Origin: Arenicola marina
Taxonomy: Eukaryota; Annelida; Polychaeta; Arenicolidae
Direction of reading: 5' to 3'
Length of the DNA: 64,000 nucleotides
Assembly (NCBI GenBank): GCA_964019135.1
Contig: OZ025258.1
Location: forward strand, 12,555,771 to 12,619,770
Part shown: in pieces, positions 57,501 through 64,000 of the stretch
Position numbering within the stretch: position 1 is the stretch's first letter
Layout of the letters: the number at the start of each line of letters is the position of its first letter
Program-made: the position numbers and the translations under genes
The notes under the pieces: generated by a model
The model's database searches: none
Told to the model about the DNA's origin: nothing
The model's input: the letters and a program-made list of their open reading frames with translations, nothing else

Positions 57501-60500
57501 GTTGATGTGATTGAAGGACAGATTCAGTCATCTTAACGCTCAGTTTAAGTCGAGTAAATGATCTTGTTATGATATTTAATCGCATTATATTTATTAACAT
57601 ATTAGACCATTTGTTTACCATTGTAAGCACATTTTATTACAGACAAATTATGCCAGACCAACCGCAGCCGAGGCGCTCAAAATGAGAAACAAGAACCACA
57701 TGCTATGGTATCCCAGCAAAAAAATCGCATACGGTCGAAAATTCGGAAAATATGCATCCTTATTTGATTCGGCGCTGGTGAAATCTGCATTGCAAGGAAA
57801 CCACATATACCAACTCAACAGTTCCATGTGTCCGGCGCTGACTGTATTTTCAGCCAGTCAGTTTGTCTGGGTCGACATTCCTTGTGAGGGCAGTGTCGAG
57901 AGATCATTAATAGTATGCGAAGGACGAAGTTGGCATAATAATAATAATACCCATCTGATAACCAGCAAATGGTCTAATGAAAGCCAGTTTAACGTGTGGC
58001 CCAGGCAAGCGTTGGAATGCCGGGACCAATGGGACGTGATTGGCGCCTCCTGTTACCGACTCTTCACGCTGCCTGCAATCAATGGAACGGCCGACTGTCC
58101 CCTGGCGAAGAATGTCTGCCTCAGGAGGCAAAGCCACGTGGCAAGACTCTCATCCCTAGACTCGGGTCCAGGACTTCACTTCCTTTATTACATTTGGATA
58201 CGGATTGACCGGCCGTTGAAGAACATGATATACTACGGAGAGAGTACCTTGACGTGTGTCCAAAGAAACCTGTCGCAGTACGCGTTCCATTTCCAGAGTT
58301 CCTTTTTCGACGTGGATTCCCAGAGGAATGGGAGCCTAACAGACAATAGCTCCCACGTGTTGTGCGAGATCGCACTGGATTCTGTCAATGTCACTTGTAT
58401 GTCAGGGCAGGCGATGTGTGCCGAAGGTACGTGTGTTATCGATACTCACTGGTGTGACGACGTCGTGGACTGCCCCGACCAATCAGATGAGATTAATTGC
58501 CAATCCACAAAGGCGGTGAAAGTCCCTCACAATGGGGGGAATGTGTCCTGTTTTAACGCTCGTTATCCTGACAATTGTACGTGTTCAGGGCTGTACTACC
58601 AGTGTAGACGCTCCGGGAAATGCATACCCGTGGCACACGTATGTGACGGGGTGATCGATTGTGCCTTTTGTGAAGACGAATTGTATTGTTTGCCGTCACG
58701 TCAATTGAATAATTCAGAGTTTAACTGTTCTCATGGCGGCCTCAAAACCTTTATCAGCAGCCAAGCCAAGATAGTCACTGTCAATAGTTCCAATATTAAA
58801 ACACGAATTCGCGAGAACATTGCCAACGCTCTAGATATACATAGTGTAAGCTGCTGGAAATCTGAGTCGCATGTTGCCCGCCATAAGATATGTGTCTACG
58901 AGCGGGATAATAAGGGGGCGACTGCGTACTGTAAGTACGAGGAACACCTGAGTGACTGCTCCGAGTACGAGTGTCCCACGATGTTCAAGTGTCCCTTCGG
59001 TTACTGTGTCCCGACCTACTATATGTGCGACGGCCGAGCAGATTGTCCTCACGGGGAAGACGAGGTGCGTTGTGAGCGGCTCTCGTGCCCAGGACTGCTC
59101 CTCTGTCGTCACGACCAGGTCTGTGTCCACCCTAGAAATATCAGGGACGGTGTCGTCCAATGCCCCTCGTCATCAGACGACGAAGCCAGCCAACAAGGAC
59201 TCGCTTGTCCCCATCGGTGTCAGTGTTTCGGCACAGCTTTGTTATGTGTCGGTGCCGAATTCACTAACATCCTTTTCCAATGGCAGCATTCCCTCAAAGC
59301 ACTAATCATTCATCAAGCTAAAGACCCACGCCCTTGGTTATTGCTGGAATTAATTGACTGTATGATATTTGACCTTTCGGATAACGGTATCGACATTATA
59401 CCAACGAACGCCTTCAAGGAGAAATCACAGCTCCGCCGCCTTGATCTGTCACATAACCGCCTTACTTTCGTCTCAGAAGGGACGTTCGCGAGACTCATCA
59501 ACTTGAAGGAATTGTTGTTAGGTAACAACCTACTTGTGAGGTTAGGCACGGGTACGCTGGAAGGCCTTAACAACTTGCAATTACTTTCTATGAACAACAG
59601 TTTTGTGACGCGCCTACCGAACTGTTTCTTCCGTGGTGCACCGAATATTGCAAGCCTTGATCTGTCAAATGGGAAGCTAGAAACTTTAACTGATGATGTA
59701 TTTTGTGGAGGCCAAACGAATATGCAGCAGCTTGACATATCGGGCACGGCTATCGCAGAAGCTATGTTGGCTGGCATGCATCATTTTCCTAAGCTACGGC
59801 TTATCACTGTATCGTCAGCGGCGCTGTGCTGTTACGTCACACACCCAGTGAAGTGTGAAGTTAAGGAAACCGATGAATTGATAAAGTGTGGGGACCTCTT
59901 GCCCACCAAAGTGACCCGTTTGTTCTTGTGGATTGTGTCAGGTTCGTCCATGATACTAAATGCTTGTAGCCTGGTGCTGACTTTGTCAGTCCGGAAGGAT
60001 GTGATGCACAAGAACGCACTGGCTGCCATGTTCTCCATACACACTGCAGTGGCAATCCATGGTGCCCTGATCGCCACGGTGGACGCACAATATAGGGAAC
60101 GGTTTCCTTTCTACAGGACTCAGTGGGTGGATGGATCATTTAACCGGATTTCGGGATTGACATGTAGTGTGCTGTGTCACACGGCACCCATTTTGTTTCT
60201 TATACAAAGCAGCGTCCAGTATATCTCAGTGATGCATCCGTTCAAACGACATAATCTAATGTCCCACGCGAAATATTTTCTCTTTATTTCGGCTGGCATA
60301 ACTTCGCTAACGTTACTTTTCATACTGTTTCACCTCTTTGCCTTTGATCGCGATGACGTTTCTGCCGTGTTCGGCCTCAGTGTGCCCCCAACCCACAGCC
60401 GCACCGGTAATTGGCAGTATGGCGCCGCTTTCTTTATCGGATTGAACCTTGTCCTTTATGGCCCCAACGTTGTGTTATGTATTTTAACAGGCAGGTTGTT

Positions 60501-60780
60501 GGTGATATCTAGCTGTTTGGCAATCGGCGGTCAGGCATCTAGATTATTAAAAAGGCGTGCCGCTTACAAGTCATTCACCAACAGTGCTACTGCCGTTTTG
60601 TCATGTACATTCATCATCCTCATACAAATATTACTGCTGACATCTTCTGAGGAGCGACGCATACTACTTCTCCTCATTTTGCTGTACACACCCGGACTAG
60701 TCAATGTTCTGCTCTCAACCGCCAACTCAATCGCAGGGTTCAGACATCGTGTTAAATCAACTGCACATGGGCCGCAGTGA
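54555..60780 (+). CDS. Multidomain LDLa/LRR 7TM receptor (GRL101/type-C LGR-like) with C-type lectin domains
   Basis: Two exons, 54,555-57,311 and 57,643-60,780 (TGA), join in phase 0 through a 331-bp intron (TTG|GTAAGG ... TTACAG|ACA), giving about 1,964 residues. The ATG at 54,555 is chosen because A at -3 and G at +4 are favourable and it starts a signal peptide (METPKLMAWVLQMVVCSHVI). Residues ~25-850 form an ectodomain I do not recognise. C-type-lectin-like domains follow at ~851-1012 and ~1045-1162, then LDLa modules at ~1171-1205, 1231-1268, 1358-1396 and a degenerate one to ~1437. A CPHRCQCF LRR cap, about six LRRs (~1492-1642), a Cys-rich hinge and seven hydrophobic segments (~1678-1952) complete it. 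LDLa + LRR + 7TM defines relaxin-receptor/GRL101-type receptors, which sense peptides at the cell surface. The usual Asp in TM2, the DRY motif (here VQY) and NPxxY (here NVLLS) are missing, so G-protein coupling is doubtful. Confidence 0.85.
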
Positions 60781-61489
60781 TGGCCTTTACAGAGTAACAC
60801 ACAGTGATGTCGAGAAACACAAAGTGAAATGCTCGTGGCGTAACATCTAATATGTTACATCTGTGTGTTACGCGTGAAAAGCCAATTATTTGAATAGGGC
60901 AATGATGTTGTGACAAAAATACACCCGCAAAGATTTGCAGCTGGCGTTCATATAACTGATTGTATTTGTAACTTAAATTCACCTATATAGCAGTCGCAAA
61001 TCTATTAATATATTATTATTGTTTGCCCGTCCTGGCGATGTATAAACCAATGTGAGGCTGTTGTGTCGATTGGGAATGGTAACGGAAACGGGGAAAATGC
61101 AATGGTGACTGCAACCTGTATGCGGCAGGTCTGTATTGGGTTGAGACAAGTAAGAAAGCCCTTTTTGATAATTCATGTATTGATTATATTCTAGAATATC
61201 TTTTAGTACATATAATTGCGATGTATAATGAGGTGTTAGCTCCGTGCTCACGTCAGGATAAAATAAATATATGGACAGAGAAACGTGTTATGTGATTGGT
61301 GGTGTCATATTTGGAATCGTTGTTTACCAGGCCTCACTGGGGTGTGTGATTAACCCGCTGACTGCTTTGCTTGCAATGAAATCTTGCTCTCTTTTCCAGA
61401 CAGTTGGTTTGTGGCACTCATTTGTCCATTACACAAGAAATGACAAAAAATGAATAGTTATCACCGTTATTTTATGATGCCCTGTGAAA

Positions 61490-61495
61490 AATAAA
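61490..61495 (+). promoter_or_regulatory. Candidate polyadenylation signal of the receptor gene
   Basis: AATAAA is followed within 20 bases by an A-rich run and a TGTGTG element. Another AATAAA lies at 61,262. Either would give a 3' UTR of about 0.5-0.7 kb. Confidence 0.45.
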
Positions 61496-61499
61496 GTCT

Positions 61500-62062
61500 T
61501 CATAAAAAATGTGTGTACTAGACTAATTGAGTCAGTCTTCAAATATAATATAATTGAAAAAGAACAAGCTAGCTAGCTTCAGGAAAGGGAGGTCAACCGT
61601 TGATAACCCATTTATACTTCAAAGCTTGTCACAACATTATGTCAAAGAGGGAGGTTTTATTGTATTTTTGTAGACTTCATGATGCAGTCCCTCAAAAAAA
61701 GTTACTATCGGCTAACGAATTGTGGAATTTATCCGTTAACCTAGCTACACTTAAAAGTACTGTTTTTTTATAATGAGGTTTAAGATCTAACGAAAAATGA
61801 CATTTTCAAAAAAATATTAAATGGAGGCCATGTTATTATCTTGTGTATTCATCTATGCTGGATAAAGGCAAAGTGTATAAATATTCAATGTGTGAGCCGC
61901 AGAGAGTACGAGAGAGAAAAGAAACAACACAGTTCATGACAGTTGACAAGTGTAATATGTAAGGTCAAGGTCTTGCTACATGTAACGTCATCTCGATGGG
62001 GGAGATTTCCTTATCTCAATAAGCATATTGTTACATCCTCCTTGTTATAACAGAGACTTTCC
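61500..62062. other. Intergenic, no gene seen
   Basis: AT-rich, with no recognised feature. Confidence 0.4.
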
Positions 62063-62192
62063 ACAATTTCAATTGTAGTAGAATTTCAACAATTTCAATT
62101 ATAGTAGAATTTCAACAATTTCAATTATAGCAGAATTTCAACAATTTCAATTATAGTAGAATTTCAACAATTTCAATTATAGTAGAATTTCA
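62063..62192. repeat. 26-bp minisatellite, five units
   Basis: Five head-to-tail 26-base units (ACAATTTCAATTATAGTAGA plus six more bases) start at 62,063, 62,089, 62,115, 62,141 and 62,167, differing at two or three positions. A degenerate sixth follows. The array abuts the 3' edge of the Ty3/Gypsy remnant. Confidence 0.9.
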
Positions 62193-62198
62193 ACAAAT

Positions 62199-63110
62199 TC
62201 AAATATGGTATTCTTCGTATCGCTTCGGTGCACGTTTCGTCCTTGTCGACCTCCGTGGTCCGGGGTCAGCGCTTGTTGGGTCAGTTGTAGGAGTTGGTGA
62301 CACTAGGATCTTCTTCTTCTTGTCGTCGATGGGCGTGTTCTGCGCATCAGGAGCAACCATGTCCATGGTTGTGTCAGGGTGTGCTGAGTGCGAGGAGTGT
62401 GATTCCCCTTGGTTTATCTGATGCTGGTCACTTTCAGGTGTAGTGACAGGTCCCAAGTGTACTCTCTATATTACGCCTGTAGCATGTTCCTGCGTCGTCT
62501 TGGACTTCGTAGGACCTTTCATCCAACCTTTGCGTGACAGTAGCTCCTTTCCACGACTTATCTCCAAGTTTAAACGGTGTCATGAGCACTCTATCATTGG
62601 AGCGTAATTCGGGCAATTCATGTGCTGATCGATTGTAATAAATCGCCTGACGGTCTTGCATGGCTTGTAGGCGATGTCTGTCGCATTGAACATCAGAATT
62701 AGGGGTCAACAGGTTGGTCGTAGATCGTGGTCTTTGTGCGTCTTCCAATAAGTCGTTGTGCAAGGCTGCTCCCTATGCCTTGTGATGGGGTGTTGCGAAT
62801 ATGCAGAGGTGCAAGGTATTGGTATTCATGAGCAAGCTTTGCCTTGCGGATCATTCTCTTTGCAGACTTGTCTCTAAACCGTTGGAATTCATCTGACAAG
62901 AATTGTGGGCCACAGTCAGATACCACAATGTCTGGAATCCCCATTCGGGCAAAGTGTGATTGTGTATGTGTGATTTCAATTCTGCATTCATTCCTGGCCA
63001 ATACACGGATTCGCGCGCACGTCTGAGACATCCTTCTATGCCAGTGTGACCAACGTGAAGGTCGGCATTGATTTGATTCCTCAGACTGCGGGGTATGATG
63101 AGCCTTTCTC
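62199..63110 (-). mobile_element. Ty3/Gypsy LTR-retrotransposon pol remnant (fossil)
   Basis: On the minus strand the end of an integrase core (GIPDIVVSDCGPQFLSDEF), the connecting region, a C-terminal beta-barrel-like part (GDKSWKGATVTQRLDERSYE) and a basic tail (RRSTRTKRAPKRYEEYH) are recognisable in order. This is the C-terminal part of a Ty3/Gypsy polyprotein. It is broken in a few places, and the protease, RT and RNase H regions and both LTRs are not seen. It abuts a LINE 3' end at about 63,120. It is probably of moderate age, since its motifs are still easy to read. Confidence 0.8.
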
Positions 63111-63120
63111 CTCAATTCAA

Positions 63121-64000
63121 TTTTCAATTCAATATCATTTATTTGGGCAAGAACGAGTGCATACAAACGTAAAAATACAAAACAAAGTGGTAACTTAATT
63201 CATTCTTACCCTGGAGACTCCTATTAAGACCACGATGGTCGCTAGCATAAAAGCCACCGCAAAAAAAAAAAAAAAAAAAAAATTATCGCTTAATCGTAAG
63301 AGGGTTACATTGCACTCATTTGTATAAAAATGTAGGGATCTTGCGAGAGATAAATTAAAGACACATAGCCCATTTCTAGAGATATATAAAACAGGGGAGG
63401 ACCTCTAATAACCTAATCATTTTTACAAATATAACAATTAACTAAATGACATTCCAGAGAATACTTCTCGACTAAGAAATTTTTGACATATCTTGAAAAA
63501 CCGTCCAGTACATGTGTCTCAATCTTATTCAATATAATATCTGGCATTTGGTTTATGCATCTGGCAACGCGATATCTCAAACATTGTTCGGCAAACTTAT
63601 GCTTCACACGTGTAACTAGCAGATCATCCTTGTGTCTTGTGTTGTAATTATGCAGGTCCGACAATTTAGAAATAGACAATTCAGTTAAAAAATAATCTGG
63701 CAGATCACCGTGGAGATACTTGTAATAAAATTTTAGTTGGTGGTAAATCATTATATCAGCCAACTTCAATATACTAAATTGTTTAAATAATGGTTCCGAA
63801 TGAGAACAATAAGAGCTCTTGGCTATGATACGAGTCGCCTTTTTTTGCAATAGCCTTATACGATCAGCTTGATAACCCCATGCTAGAACATTATAATGTA
63901 AATGGGGTAGGATTAAAGAGTTGTATATAAGTTTCAGAACATAGGATGGTACGGTATGTTTTAACTTGCACATAACTCCAATAACCTTAGATATTTTAGA
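63121..64000 (-). mobile_element. LINE 3' end (same clade as the 41.1-kb LINE), runs off window
   Basis: The open frame 63,973-63,413 encodes the RT C-terminal region (LILPHLHYNVLAWGYQADRI, FAEQCLRYRVARCINQMPDI, VLDGFSRYVKNFLVEKYS), ending at a natural-looking stop after CYICKND. The 3' UTR has a 22-base A run on the plus strand near 63,261-63,282. The end reads AATAAATGATATTGAATTGA and further TTGAAT-type repeats. This part has no frame breaks, unlike the 41.1-kb copy, so it may be a younger insertion. The rest of ORF2 lies beyond the window. Confidence 0.85.

Overview
This is nuclear DNA from an animal, most likely a marine invertebrate. It has spliced exons with GT-AG junctions, long AT-rich intergenic sequence, tRNA-derived SINEs, several non-LTR retrotransposons, DNA-transposon remnants and animal-only domain combinations (BEN, THAP, C-type lectin + LDLa + LRR + 7TM). 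The receptor resembles the GRL101/type-C LGR receptors of molluscs, echinoderms and amphioxus. I cannot name the phylum. A 200-N run at 5,894-6,093 is a scaffolding gap.

Layout. (1) 1-5,330: a 2,809-bp segment with the last four exons of a BEN-domain gene occurs twice in tandem, bordered by AT-rich minisatellite arrays, the last one inverted. (2) 5.3-17.4 kb: two copies of a ~1.7-2.1 kb dispersed repeat (5,333-7,394 and 10,957-12,633), a decayed pogo-like transposon between them, several SINEs, a ~0.4-0.5 kb repeat seen twice, and a Tc1/mariner-like transposase tail. (3) 17.8-36.5 kb: a repeated segment present as copy A (17,850-19,690) and copy B (31,148-36,540). Each copy carries a small terminal-inverted-repeat element that the other lacks, and B also contains a 3.5-kb insertion with a dead LINE. 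An AGATCT-rich repeat block and AT-rich intergenic DNA lie between them. (4) 38.9-50.8 kb, minus strand: a decayed gene encoding a THAP zinc finger followed by a transposase-like core. One exon is split by a ~6-kb LINE with a clean 8-bp target-site duplication, and an intron holds a second, truncated LINE. (5) 54.5-60.8 kb, plus strand: the best host gene in the window, a ~1,964-residue receptor in two very large exons. It has a signal peptide, a large unrecognised ectodomain, two C-type-lectin-like domains, LDLa modules, leucine-rich repeats and seven membrane segments. (6) 62.1-64.0 kb: a 26-bp minisatellite, a broken Ty3/Gypsy pol remnant and the 3' end of a LINE that runs off the window.

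The genes do not form a pathway. The receptor looks functional as an open reading frame, the BEN gene looks functional but is cut by the window edge, and the other coding sequence is transposon-derived and mostly decayed. The observations I rate highest are the receptor's missing class-A hallmark residues combined with an intact 5.9-kb coding sequence, the LINE-split THAP gene, and the reciprocal filled/empty sites in copies A and B.
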